Position numbers and translations under genes: made by a program. From Streptomyces mobaraensis NBRC 13819 = DSM 40847 (GTDB lineage: Bacteria; Actinomycetota; Actinomycetes; Streptomycetales; Streptomycetaceae), in assembly GCF_017916255.1 (NCBI RefSeq), contig NZ_CP072827.1, positions 2,108,001 to 2,172,000 of the forward strand: DNA of 64,000 nt, written 5' to 3'. The notes under the pieces are model-generated. The model searched no databases. It was given only the letters and a program-made list of their open reading frames with translations, and had not been told where the DNA came from. This document shows, piece by piece, positions 54,578-62,450 of this stretch (position 1 is the stretch's first letter; every line of letters starts with the position of its first letter).

Positions 54578-54606
54578 GTGGTCCCCGCGCACGCGGGGAT
54601 AGTCCG
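54578..54606 (+). CRISPR. isolated type I-E-like CRISPR repeat, copy 1
   Basis: 29 nt with palindromic centre CCCCGCGCACGCGGGG (54583-54598) and an ending GTCCG, as in Streptomyces type I-E repeats. A weaker, altered copy seems to start about 60 bp later (54637-54665). No array, no cas gene. It is 24/29 identical to the copy at 58075. Confidence 0.5.
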
Positions 54607-54745
54607 CGCCGGGCGGTGACTTCGCGGGCCAACGTGGGGCCCACAGCGCGCAGCGACACCCCCGGCACCACTACCTGGGCCCGCAGCTACCAACCGCGAG
54701 CCCCGCCACACCCCTTGAGGCGAGAACCCCCGCCCGCCCCCCGAC

Positions 54746-54950
54746 CTAAAGAACCGGCAGCATCTTCCTCGGCTCGAACGCCGTGACCTCCGACCGGTAC
54801 TCCTCCCACTCCTGCTTCTTGTTGCGCAGGAAGAAGTCGAAGACGTGCTCGCCCAGCGTCTCCGCGACCAGTTCGCTCCGCTCCATCAGCTCGATCGCCT
54901 CGCCGAGGTTCTGGGGCAGGGATTCGATGCCCATGGCGCGACGTTCTCGT
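54746..54950 (-). pseudogene. displaced 3' fragment of glnA2
   Basis: Encodes RRAMGIESLPQNLGEAIEL to the stop, the last ~65 residues of GlnA2. In the last 60 residues only two differences from the intact gene are seen (Ser for Pro after GIE; Pro for Leu in FEPRKML). At DNA level I count roughly 16 mismatches over 200 bp, mostly silent. It has lost all upstream domains. Offset to the intact gene is exactly 3414 bp. Confidence 0.85.
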
Positions 54951-54989
54951 TCGACAGCAAGACCGTGGCTTCGAACGACACAGTGAGCG

Positions 54990-56282
54990 CTACCGGGCGG
55001 GCAGCCCGATGCCCGCAGCAAGTTCCCGCCACCCAGCCGTGTGGGGGTGCCGGTTGACCAGATCAACAGCGACGCGGCGGATCGCCGGCCGGTCCGTAAC
55101 CTCGGCCGGGGAAGTACGCAGGGCCTCCAGCAGGGCGTCGGCGGTCTGCTGGGGCTTGCCCCACTGCCACCAGGCGCGGGCCAGGTCGGTGTGCATGCGG
55201 GCCCTCCGCTCGGCCGTCGGGAACTGCCCCGGGCGCAGCTCACGGCCGACGTGGAGGGCTGCGCCGGCGTCCCCGAGGGCCCAGTGGACGCCGACTTCAT
55301 AGAGGGTGACGGCGGCCGGGCTGATGGAGAAGGCGGCTCCCGTCGGCGGGATGTGCGGCAGGCGGCGGGCCGCGCGCGAGGCTTCGGAGATCAGGGCGAG
55401 GGCCTGGTCGCGGTGACCGGCCCGAGCGGCGGTGTACGAGGTGGTGCACAGCATCTGCGCGTACGCCATGCTCTGCGCCCGGGTGGACAGGCCGGTCCGC
55501 TCGACGGCGGCCAAGGCACTGTCCACGAGGCGCTGGGCGGCGTCCGGCCGGCCTTGGTGCCGCAGGACGATGCTCAGCTCGCGGGACGCGGCGGCGGTGG
55601 CGATCGGGTCGCCGGAGAGGTCCGCGTAGGTGATGGCCCGGTCGGCGGTGATCCGGGATCGCTCGTAGTGGCCGATCTTCGTCAGCACGCGCGAGGCCAG
55701 CGAGTAGCAGGACGACAGGGTCGCGTACGTGGCCTCCGTGCGGGCGGCGGTTGCGGCGCGGGCGTCGGCCAGGAGCGCGGGCAGTGCTTCGAGGAGCTGG
55801 GCGTGGCGGCCGGCGTCGAACAGGCCGTGGGCGCGGGCCAGGCGCGGGGCGACGGAGGCCGGAGGGCTGTGCGGTTCGGGTGGAGCGGCGAGCGCCTCGT
55901 CGATGCCGGCCAGGAGCTGGAGGGGGACGGCGGTTCCGGCAGCGGCGAGCAGTGAGCGGCGGCGCAACGGGTCCTCCTCGGCATGACGCTGACCGGACGG
56001 CGCCACTGTAGTGGGCGCCCCCGGCCCGAGGCCGACGGTCGCGGCCAGAACATCTGTCGGTAACCCCACCTCGCGGGCGGCGCGCCGCAGCAGCCCGATG
56101 TCGGGGGTGCCGCTGCGTTCCAGGCGGGAGACCGTGGAGGCCGAGCAGCCCACCCGGCGGCCGAGGTCGGCTTGCCGCCACCCGAGATGGACCCGTCCGA
56201 GCCGGATGAGCGCGCCGGCTCGGCGGTGGCCGATCAGGGCGACGGCTTCGGGGGTTCTCCACAGCGCATCGGTGTTCACCAC
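54990..56282 (-). CDS. XRE-family regulator with TPR domain
   Basis: 430 residues from GTG 56282 or GTG 56279 (both GTG; GGAGGT is immediately upstream, so the second is better spaced). Helix-turn-helix at residues 22-75: LIRLGRVHLGWRQADLGRRVGCSASTVSRLERSGTPDIGLL, landmarks GCSASTVSRLERSG. Next comes RRRSLLAAAGTAVPLQLL near residue 110, then TPR-like repeats. This is a common Streptomyces orphan regulator type. It is divergent from the Cys-rich gene, with palindrome GTGCAG-CAT-CTGCAC at 56348-56362 between them, a probable operator. Confidence 0.85.
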   Translation of the reverse strand: MVNTDALWRTPEAVALIGHRRAGALIRLGRVHLGWRQADLGRRVGCSASTVSRLERSGTPDIGLLRRAAREVGLPTDVLAATVGLGPGAPTTVAPSGQRHAEEDPLRRRSLLAAAGTAVPLQLLAGIDEALAAPPEPHSPPASVAPRLARAHGLFDAGRHAQLLEALPALLADARAATAARTEATYATLSSCYSLASRVLTKIGHYERSRITADRAITYADLSGDPIATAAASRELSIVLRHQGRPDAAQRLVDSALAAVERTGLSTRAQSMAYAQMLCTTSYTAARAGHRDQALALISEASRAARRLPHIPPTGAAFSISPAAVTLYEVGVHWALGDAGAALHVGRELRPGQFPTAERRARMHTDLARAWWQWGKPQQTADALLEALRTSPAEVTDRPAIRRVAVDLVNRHPHTAGWRELAAGIGLPAR

Positions 56283-56347
56283 ACCTCCAGCGGGCGCAGG
56301 ACCGGCGCGCCAACCGTACGTGCGGGCCCGGCGGCCGTCGAGAGCGC

Positions 56348-56362
56348 GTGCAGCATCTGCAC
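56348..56362. promoter_or_regulatory. palindrome in divergent promoter, candidate XRE-TPR operator
   Basis: GTGCAG (56348-56353), CAT, CTGCAC (56357-56362), a perfect 6-bp dyad between divergent genes. Confidence 0.5.
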
Positions 56363-56471
56363 ACCGTGTGCGACCAGCGGCAATCGATCACCACGGGCCC
56401 GCGGCCGGCGGTGTACTGGGGGCACGCCCCCGGCTCGCGGGGCGGCAGGTCCGAGCAGCAGGGAGGACAGT

Positions 56472-56918
56472 ATGGCAACGGCAGTCGAGGCCAGGCCGAA
56501 GGTCCGTGATCCTCGGGACTACGTCAAGCCCGAGGTGTGGGAGCGGGAGATCCAGCTGCTGATGCGGGACTACCCCTTCGACGAGGTGTACGCGAACAGG
56601 CTCTTTCACGCGGCCGTCTCATACCTGATCACGGCGATGGAGAAGTGGGGGCAGAAGCTGGAGATGTGCTGCGGCCGGACCGTGGACATCGCCGTTCACA
56701 CCTTCATCCTGGACACCCGCAATTACCGCGAGTTCTGCCACGAGCACTTCCAGGGCCGGTTCCTGGAGCACATCCCCGAGATCGCGTTCAAGTACGACGG
56801 GTCGGTCGAACGCACCGCGAAGATCATCGCCGAGAACGGGTTCGAGGTGGACTGGAAGCTCTGGGAGGCGGACTACGCCAAGTGCGGGCCGTGCGCCCCG
56901 GGCACCAGCTGCCACTGA
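56472..56918 (+). CDS. Cys/His-rich small protein, GRDP-like (DUF1399-like)
   Basis: 148 residues from ATG 56472 with GGGAGGA at 56461-56467. The centre AVSYLITAMEKWGQKLEMCC, then TVDIAVHTFILDTRNYREFCHEHFQGRFLEHIPE (landmarks VDIAVHTFILDTRNY), has the pattern of glycine-rich-domain-like proteins: VD..HTF..DT..Y..FC. The C-terminus AKCGPCAPGTSCH adds three Cys. Six Cys and several His suggest a metal site. It is conserved-looking and sits beside a SAM methyltransferase gene and a divergent regulator. A precursor-peptide role for the Cys tail is possible but unsupported. Confidence 0.7.
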   Translation: MATAVEARPKVRDPRDYVKPEVWEREIQLLMRDYPFDEVYANRLFHAAVSYLITAMEKWGQKLEMCCGRTVDIAVHTFILDTRNYREFCHEHFQGRFLEHIPEIAFKYDGSVERTAKIIAENGFEVDWKLWEADYAKCGPCAPGTSCH

Positions 56919-57071
56919 GCGGAGCGGAACGGTCAGGCCCGGGGGCGCCGCGAGCGTCCCCTGGCCCCTTCGTGGGCCGAGCGGGCGGAGTTCGGCGAAC
57001 ACGCCTCGGCGGCGGGGCGGCGCCGGTACGGTGGCGAACTCACGTGGCCCGCCGTTCCCGCGAGGAGCCCC

Positions 57072-57743
57072 ATGCCCCGCCCGCCCCTCACCCCCGCCGA
57101 ATACTGGGACCTCTACAAGCCCCACCGCGGCGAGGGCGACCAGCCGGCCCCGCCCGTCGGCCCGTTCGAATGGACGCAGTTCCCCGGTCACGGGCCCGGC
57201 CCCGAACTCCTCGGCACGCCCCGCACCGTCCTGGAACTCGGGCCGGGAGAAGGCACCGACGCTGTCTACCTCGCCCGCCGCAGCGCCCAGGTGACCGCCG
57301 TGGACTTCTCCGCCCACCAGATCGAACGGGCCCGACGCTGGTGGGCGGACGAGCCTGGCGTCACCTTCGTCCACGCCGACGTGTGCCACTTCCTGATCAC
57401 CGAGGCCACCGAGTACGACGCGATCTACTCCATGTGGGGCGCGGTCTGGTTCACCGACCCCGACCGGCTCCTGCCGCTGGTCGCCAAGCGGCTCACCGCC
57501 GGCGGTGTCTTCGTCTTCAGCCACGCCGAGCCCACCCCCGATGTGTACGGGCCCCAGCAGATGCGCGGCAAGTGGCTGGAAGGACGCGAGCGCGAACTGA
57601 CCGTCCTGCGCTGGCAGTACGCCCCCCATATGTGGGCTGACCTGCTGAAGCGCCACGGCTTCGACGACGTCGACGCCCGAATCCTCCCGCCGCCGGGCGA
57701 CGAGGCCCTGGGCACGCTGCTCGTGCGCGCCTCAGTGGGCTGA
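57072..57743 (+). CDS. class I SAM-dependent methyltransferase
   Basis: 223 residues. The SAM-binding motif LELGPGEGTDAVYLARRSAQVTAVDFSAHQIERAR (landmarks ELGPGEGTD and AVDFS) and the later motif YDAIYSMWGAVWFTDPDRLLPLVAKRL, GGVFVFSHAEP are class I. The N-terminal YWDLYKPHRGEGDQ is that of a small-molecule methyltransferase group. It lies 153 bp downstream of the Cys-rich gene in the same direction, so may act on it or its product. A hairpin at 57777-57812 ends it. Confidence 0.85.
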   Translation: MPRPPLTPAEYWDLYKPHRGEGDQPAPPVGPFEWTQFPGHGPGPELLGTPRTVLELGPGEGTDAVYLARRSAQVTAVDFSAHQIERARRWWADEPGVTFVHADVCHFLITEATEYDAIYSMWGAVWFTDPDRLLPLVAKRLTAGGVFVFSHAEPTPDVYGPQQMRGKWLEGRERELTVLRWQYAPHMWADLLKRHGFDDVDARILPPPGDEALGTLLVRASVG

Positions 57744-57776
57744 AGGGTCCCTGCCCTTTGCGGTTATCACGAAGAG

Positions 57777-57812
57777 AAGAGGCCCCGGCGGGTACTGCCG
57801 ACGGGACCTCTT
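57777..57812 (+). terminator. terminator of the methyltransferase gene
   Basis: AAGAGG (57777-57782) pairs with CCTCTT (57807-57812); the inside continues with an imperfect CCCCGGCGGG/CCGACGGG stem. Confidence 0.55.
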
Positions 57813-57986
57813 GACGCCTTACCGATCTTTCGGCGCTTGTTCAAGCCGGTTCTCCCTCTCCGGCTCCGATGATCCCGCGGGCGAGCACCGCCCCGCCGGT
57901 GTCCGCCTTCCCGGCGGCCCGCAGGGACGGTTCCTCCTCTTCAACGGCCGTGCGGCGGTCGTCGGCTACGGCCTCGGCCTCGGCCC

Positions 57987-58079
57987 GTCAAGGCCATCGC
58001 CCAAGAGCCCGCCGAGGACGTACGACAGGTGGAGCTGGAGCGCCTCGACCAACTGTATGAGCGCGCGGTCAAGAGCGGC
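57987..58079 (+). pseudogene. coding remnant of unknown gene cut at the CRISPR-like repeat
   Basis: 31 codons reading VKAIAQEPAEDVRQVELERL and DQLYERAVKSG have strong coding character (charged amphipathic helix, no start codon). The pattern recalls the middle part of small phage/plasmid proteins, but I cannot name a family. It stops exactly at the CRISPR-like repeat at 58075. The rest of 57744-58159 (416 bp) shows no gene. Confidence 0.4.
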
Positions 58080-58103
58080 CCCCGCACACGCGGGGACATT
58101 CCG
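58075..58103 (+). CRISPR. isolated type I-E-like CRISPR repeat, copy 2
   Basis: 29 nt, centre CCCCGCACACGCGGGG; 24 of 29 bases match copy 1 at 54578. It is 57 bp before the glnA2 stop. No cas genes or array. Confidence 0.5.
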
Positions 58104-58159
58104 GCAGCAGTACCTGAGCCCACAACCAAAACGCGGAAAACCCCGCCCGCCCCGCCGGG

Positions 58160-59521
58160 CTAAAGCACCGGCAGCATCTTCCGGAGCTCGAACGCCGTGA
58201 CCTCCGACCGGTACTCCTCCCACTCCTGCTTCTTGTTGCGCAGGAAGAAGTCGAAGACGTGCTCACCCAGCGTCTCCGCGACCAGTTCGCTGCGCTCCAT
58301 CAGCTCGATGGCCTCACCGAGGTTCTGCGGGAGGGGCTCGATGCCCATCGCGCGCCGCTCCGCGTCGGAGAGGGCCCAGACGTCGTCGTCGGCGCCGGCG
58401 GGAAGTTCGTAGCCCTGCTCGATGCCCTTGAGGCCGGCGGCCAGCAGGACCGCGTACGTCAGGTACGGGTTGGCGCCGGAGTCGATGGAGCGGACCTCGA
58501 CGCGCGTCGAGCCGGTCTTGCCGGGCTTGTACATGGGGACGCGGATGAGGGCGGAGCGGTTGTTGTGGCCCCAGCAGATGTAGGACGGGGCCTCGCCGCC
58601 CGCGCCGGCGGTGCGCTTCGAGCCGCCCCAGATGCGCTTGTAGGAGTTGACCCACTGGTTGGTGACGGCGGAGGTCTCGGCCGCGTGCCGGAGGAGGCCG
58701 GCGATGAAGGAGCGGCCGACCTTGGAGAGCTGGTACTCGGCGCCGGACTCGTGGAAGGCGTTGCGGTCGCCCTCGAAGAGGGAGAGGTGGGTGTGCATGC
58801 CCGAGCCGGGGTACTCGGAGAACGGCTTCGGCATGAAGGTGGCGTGCACGCCCTGCTCCAGCGCGACCTGCTTCATCACCAGGCGGAAGGTCATGATGTT
58901 GTCGGCCGTGGAGAGCGCGTCGGCGTACCGCAGGTCGATCTCCTGCTGGCCGGGGGCGCCCTCGTGGTGGCTGAACTCGACCGAGATGCCCATGGATTCG
59001 AGCATGGTGATGGCCTGGCGGCGGAAGTCCATGCCCACGTTCTGCGGGGTGTGGTCGAAGTAGCCGGAGGAGTCGGCGGGCACCGGGCGGGTGCCGTCCA
59101 CCGGCTTGTCCTTGAGCAGGAAGAACTCGATCTCGGGGTGGGTGTAGAAGGTGAAGCCGAGGTCGGAGGTCTTGGCGAGGATCCGCTTGAGGACGTAGCG
59201 GGGGTCCGCGTACGACGGGGAGCCGTCCGGCATCAGGATGTCGCAGAACATCCGGGCGGTGCCGGGGGCCTCGGCGCGCCAGGGGAGGATCTGGAAGGTG
59301 CCCGGATCCGGCTTGGCGATCATGTCGGATTCGTACACACGAGCGAATCCCTCGATCGCGGAGCCGTCGAATCCGATGCCCTCGTCGAACGCCTGCTCAA
59401 GCTCCGCCGGGGCGACGGCGACCGACTTCAGGTAGCCGAGCACATCGGTGAACCACAGCCGCACAAAGCGGATGTCGCGCTCCTCGAGGGTGCGGAGCAC
59501 GAACTCCTGCTGCTTATCCAT
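58160..59521 (-). CDS. glnA2: gamma-glutamylpolyamine synthetase, GlnA2-type glutamine-synthetase homologue
   Basis: 453 residues from ATG 59521. Glutamine-synthetase fold signatures: FDGSAIEGFARVYESD, HPEIEFFLL, PFSEYPGSGMHTHLSLF and NNRSALIRVP. The adenylylation Tyr is replaced (DDDVWALSDAE), so GlnE should not act on it. Position next to glnE matches GlnA2 of S. coelicolor, shown to glutamylate polyamines such as putrescine. The last 65 codons are also found 3414 bp away as a fragment. Its own 3' end might therefore be the copy brought in by the island; that cannot be decided here. Confidence 0.92.
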   Translation of the reverse strand: MDKQQEFVLRTLEERDIRFVRLWFTDVLGYLKSVAVAPAELEQAFDEGIGFDGSAIEGFARVYESDMIAKPDPGTFQILPWRAEAPGTARMFCDILMPDGSPSYADPRYVLKRILAKTSDLGFTFYTHPEIEFFLLKDKPVDGTRPVPADSSGYFDHTPQNVGMDFRRQAITMLESMGISVEFSHHEGAPGQQEIDLRYADALSTADNIMTFRLVMKQVALEQGVHATFMPKPFSEYPGSGMHTHLSLFEGDRNAFHESGAEYQLSKVGRSFIAGLLRHAAETSAVTNQWVNSYKRIWGGSKRTAGAGGEAPSYICWGHNNRSALIRVPMYKPGKTGSTRVEVRSIDSGANPYLTYAVLLAAGLKGIEQGYELPAGADDDVWALSDAERRAMGIEPLPQNLGEAIELMERSELVAETLGEHVFDFFLRNKKQEWEEYRSEVTAFELRKMLPVL

Positions 59522-59852
59522 AGCTACCAATCCTCGCTGGTCAGGCCGTCCGCTCCCGGCCGCGGGGCAGGCCGGGGGCACATCAGCATCCCACCACACG
59601 ATTTCGGACGCGTTGCGCACGGGCGTCCCGCGGTGGTCGGTTCCATTGTGGGTGCCGCCGGGAGCGGACGCAGGGGGTGGGGCCCGCCACCGGTGCCGAA
59701 CGCGACGGAAGGGGCGCCCCGGCACTCGCCCCGGCACTCGCCGCGAAACCCGTCCCGGCACCCGCCCGGCACCCGCCCGGCACCCGCGGCGACCGGGCCC
59801 GCCGCCCGTATATCCGTTCGTCTCCCGGTGATCCTCTCTGTACGCTCCTCGC
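59522..59852. other. divergent promoter region glnA2 / AraC regulator
   Basis: 331 bp. Holds tandem 11-bp units CCGGCACCCGC (three at 59755-59787) and two related CCGGCACTCGC units at 59719-59741. These may be regulatory or a replication-slippage product. No GlnR box found here. Confidence 0.5.
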
Positions 59853-60698
59853 GTGCCGAGCACCGGGGGAACGGGCCGTTCACGGTTCACGGCGTGGCGC
59901 CCGGGCGTCGGGGGCGTCGCGGAGGTGCTGCACGCCCGCTTCTTCGAGCACGCGTACCCGATGCACACCCACGACACGTGGTCGCTGCTCATCGTCGACG
60001 CCGGCATGGTCCGCTACGACCTCGAACACGATGAGCACGGGGCACTCCACGACCAGGTGACGCTGCTGCCCCCGCACGTACCGCACAGCGGCTCCCCGGC
60101 GACGCCCGGCGGCTTCCGCAAGCGGGTGCTGTACCTCGGCGCGGACGTGCTGGGCGAGCGGCACATCGGCGCCGCGGTGGACCGGCCGACGCTGGCCGAC
60201 CCCCTGCTGCGCGACCGCGTCCACCGGTTGCACACGGCCCTGGCCGAACCCGGCGGGGAGCTGGAGGCGGAGAGCCGGCTGGCGTTCGTCGCCGAGCGGC
60301 TGGTGCGCCACCTGGACCTGCGGTCCGCGCCCCGGCCCGCGCCGGGCGGACGGGACGCGGCCGTCCTCGCGGACCGGCTGCGGCAACTGCTCGACGCCCG
60401 CGTCGTGGAGGGGCTGACGCTGCGGGAGGCGGCGGCCCGGCTGCACGCCCATCCGACGCACCTGGTGCGGACGTTCAGCCGGGCGTACGGCATCGCCCCG
60501 CACCAGTACCTCATCGCGCGCCGCGTCGACCGGGCGCGCCGGATGCTGCTGGACGGGGTGCCGCCGCACACGGCGGCGGTGGCGGCCGGGTTCTACGACC
60601 AGTCGCACCTGACGCGGCACTTCAAGCGGATCGTGGGGGTGGCTCCGGGGCGGTACGCGGCGGGGGCCGCCGTCCTCAGCCGACAGCGGCCTCGGTGA
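59853..60698 (+). CDS. AraC-family transcriptional regulator
   Basis: 281 residues from GTG 59853. N-terminal cupin-type sensor (HAYPMHTHDTWSLLIVDAGMVRYDL, landmark HTHDTWSLLIV; LLPPHVPHSG) and C-terminal two-helix-turn-helix AraC domain (residues 185-275: TLREAAARLHAHPTHLVRTFSRAYGIAPHQYLIARRV, landmarks GIAPHQYL; then FYDQSHLTRHFKRIVGVAPGRY). Ligand unknown, likely a small organic molecule. Its 3' end overlaps the MerR gene by 23 bp. Confidence 0.88.
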   Translation: MPSTGGTGRSRFTAWRPGVGGVAEVLHARFFEHAYPMHTHDTWSLLIVDAGMVRYDLEHDEHGALHDQVTLLPPHVPHSGSPATPGGFRKRVLYLGADVLGERHIGAAVDRPTLADPLLRDRVHRLHTALAEPGGELEAESRLAFVAERLVRHLDLRSAPRPAPGGRDAAVLADRLRQLLDARVVEGLTLREAAARLHAHPTHLVRTFSRAYGIAPHQYLIARRVDRARRMLLDGVPPHTAAVAAGFYDQSHLTRHFKRIVGVAPGRYAAGAAVLSRQRPR

Positions 60699-61029
60699 CC
60701 GCGAGGATCGCCGCCAGCCCGGCCCGGTTCTCCTCCAGCTCGGCGATGCGCTCCTCCATGCCGCGCAGTTGCTCCCGGAGCCGGTCGCTCACGCACGGGT
60801 GCACGAACAGCCCGTCCCCCTCCACACAGGGCAGCACCTCGCGGATGACGCGCGTGGGCAGCCCCGCGTCGAGCAGCGCCCGGATCCGGCGGACCGCCAG
60901 CGGCGCCTCCGGACCGTACGAGCGGTGGCCGCCGGGCGTGCGGACGGGGGTGAGCAGCTCCTGCTCCTCGTAGTAGCGCAGCAGGCGGACGCTGACCCCG
61001 GTGGCCGCCGACAGTTCTCCGATCTTCAT
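60676..61029 (-). CDS. MerR-family transcriptional regulator
   Basis: 117 residues. N-terminal MerR helix-turn-helix: MKIGELSAATGVSVRLLRYYEEQELLTPVRTPGGHRSYG, landmarks GVSVRLLRYYEEQELL. C-terminal coiled coil EQLRGMEERIAELEENRAGLA. Two Cys (near residues 68 and 79) could be sensing sites. Transcribed divergently from the aldo/keto reductase gene with a perfect operator at 61067-61090, so it almost certainly controls that operon and perhaps itself. Confidence 0.9.
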   Translation of the reverse strand: MKIGELSAATGVSVRLLRYYEEQELLTPVRTPGGHRSYGPEAPLAVRRIRALLDAGLPTRVIREVLPCVEGDGLFVHPCVSDRLREQLRGMEERIAELEENRAGLAAILAVTEAAVG

Positions 61030-61064
61030 GGACGGTGATCCCCCTCACAGTGCCGGGTTCCGGC

Positions 61065-61096
61065 TTGAAGCTCACACATGTGTGAGCTTCTAACTT
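61065..61096 (+). promoter_or_regulatory. MerR-type promoter and operator
   Basis: -35 TTGAAG (61065-61070), spacer of 20 bp, -10 TAACTT (61091-61096). The perfect 24-bp palindrome 61067-61090 (half GAAGCTCACACA) fills the long spacer, as expected for MerR-family DNA distortion. A start site about 7 nt after the -10 is the ATG 61104 itself, so the transcript may be leaderless. Confidence 0.8.
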
Positions 61097-61103
61097 CTCC
61101 GGC

Positions 61104-62030
61104 ATGCAGCAGAACACAGCGCACACCACGGCCACCACCCACCCCCTCACTCACACCATCGGCGACGATCTCGTCGTGCCGCGCATGGGCTACGGCGCCA
61201 TGCGCCTCGCCGGCCACCCGGACGAGCGGCGCGGCTTCACGGCCCCGATCTGGACGGCCCCCACCGACCGCGCGGAGACCGTCGCGCTGCTCCGGCGCGC
61301 CGTCGAGCTGGGGATCCGCTTCTTCGACACGGCGGACGCGTACGCGCTGGGCGAGAACGAGAAGGTGGTCGCCGAGGCGCTCCGCCCGTTCGCGGGCGAG
61401 GTCGTAATCGCCACCAAGGTGGGCGTGGTCCGGCCCTCCCCGACCGAGTGGGTCACCCACGGCCACCCCGCCTACCTGCGGCAACAGGCCGAACTGAGCC
61501 TGCGCCGGCTCGGCACCGACCGCATCGACCTGCTCCAGCTGCACCGGATCGACCCCGCGTACCCGCTGGCCGACCAGGTCGGCGCCCTGAAGCTGCTCCA
61601 GGACGAGGGGAAGGTCCGGCACATCGGGCTGTCGGAGGTGACCGTCGAGCAGATACGGGAGGCGTCCGGCATCGTCCCCGTCCGGACCGTCCAGAACGTC
61701 TACAACCTCGGCGAGCGCGGCCACGACCCCGTCGTCGACCACGCGGCCGCGCACGGGATCGCGTTCCTGCCCTTCTGGCCCCTCGCGATGGGCGACCACG
61801 CCGGGCCGGACGGCCCGGTGACGGTGGTGGCGGCCGTGGCGCGGGAGCTCGGGGCGACCCCGGCGCAGACGGCCCTGGCGTGGATGCTGCACCGCTCGCC
61901 GACGGTGATCCCGATCCCCGGCACCTCGTCCCCCGAGCACCTGGCGGAGAACCGGGAGGCGCTGGACCTGCGCCTCACCGCCGAGCAGTACACCCGCATC
62001 GACCGGGCCACGACCCCGGCCGCGTCATGA
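61104..62030 (+). CDS. aldo/keto reductase
   Basis: 308 residues. AKR barrel with GYGAMRLAG, catalytic Asp/Tyr in FFDTADAYALGE, Lys in VIATKVGV, and His in LLQLHRIDP; C-terminal NADPH site IPIPGTSSPEHLAENREAL. It reduces aldehydes or ketones with NADPH; substrate unknown. The MerR-type operator upstream suggests induction by a toxic aldehyde or oxidant. The next gene starts inside its stop (ATGA at 62027-62030). Confidence 0.92.
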   Translation: MQQNTAHTTATTHPLTHTIGDDLVVPRMGYGAMRLAGHPDERRGFTAPIWTAPTDRAETVALLRRAVELGIRFFDTADAYALGENEKVVAEALRPFAGEVVIATKVGVVRPSPTEWVTHGHPAYLRQQAELSLRRLGTDRIDLLQLHRIDPAYPLADQVGALKLLQDEGKVRHIGLSEVTVEQIREASGIVPVRTVQNVYNLGERGHDPVVDHAAAHGIAFLPFWPLAMGDHAGPDGPVTVVAAVARELGATPAQTALAWMLHRSPTVIPIPGTSSPEHLAENREALDLRLTAEQYTRIDRATTPAAS

Positions 62031-62449
62031 ACGCCAACCCCTTCAACCTGCGGGTGATCGAGGAGTTCCGCGCCAACGGGGGCGCGGTGGGCGGCGAGTT
62101 CGCCGGCACGCCGCTGCTCCTGCTCACCACCCGGGGCGCCCGCAGCGGCGAACTCCGCACCACGCCCCTGGTGTACCTGCCGGACGCCGACGGCCGCCCG
62201 CACGTCTTCGCCCTCAACGGCGGCGCGCCGGTGGCCCCCGCCTGGTACCACAACCTCCGCGCCCACCCGGAGTCGCTCCGCGTCGAGCTGGGCGGCGACG
62301 CCTTCCCCGCGCGGGCGGTGGAGGTGACGGACCCGGCGGAGTACGAGGAGCTGTGGCGGCGGCAGACCGCGGCCGAGCCGAAGTTCGCCGCGTTCCGGGA
62401 ACGGGCGGGACGGGCGATCCCGGTGGTGCGGCTGGAGCGCCGGGGGTAG
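62027..62449 (+). CDS. deazaflavin-dependent nitroreductase-family protein (Ddn-like)
   Basis: 140 residues from ATG 62027. The pattern GTPLLLLTTRGARSGELRTTPLVYLPD (landmarks LLLTTRGARSGELRTTPL), HVFALNGGAPVAPAWYHNLRAHPE (landmark PAWYHNLRAHP) and EYEELWRRQTAAEPKFAAF is that of F420-dependent Ddn proteins. Likely uses F420H2 to reduce a quinone or nitro compound. Translationally coupled to the aldo/keto reductase and under the same MerR promoter. Confidence 0.88.
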   Translation: MNANPFNLRVIEEFRANGGAVGGEFAGTPLLLLTTRGARSGELRTTPLVYLPDADGRPHVFALNGGAPVAPAWYHNLRAHPESLRVELGGDAFPARAVEVTDPAEYEELWRRQTAAEPKFAAFRERAGRAIPVVRLERRG

Positions 62450-62450
62450 C

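Larger units (their letters stand above)
54746..58162. mobile_element. candidate island flanked by duplicated glnA2 3' ends
   Basis: About 3.4 kb lies between a displaced glnA2 3' fragment (54746-54950) and the intact glnA2 stop region. Contents: XRE-TPR regulator, Cys-rich 148-aa protein, methyltransferase, and a coding remnant. The direct repeats, extending past the stop through the CRISPR-like repeats, are what is left when an element integrates at a gene 3' end and carries a replacement end. No integrase, excisionase or transposase is present, so it is a remnant or was moved by homologous recombination. Confidence 0.4.

Noticed and set aside
54540..58110. Functional CRISPR array
   Set aside because: Only two isolated, degenerate repeats 3.5 kb apart, no regular repeat-spacer series and no cas genes. 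Kept only as repeat remnants.
59522..59852. GlnR box upstream of glnA2
   Set aside because: No correctly spaced gTnAc/GaAAc half-sites were seen.
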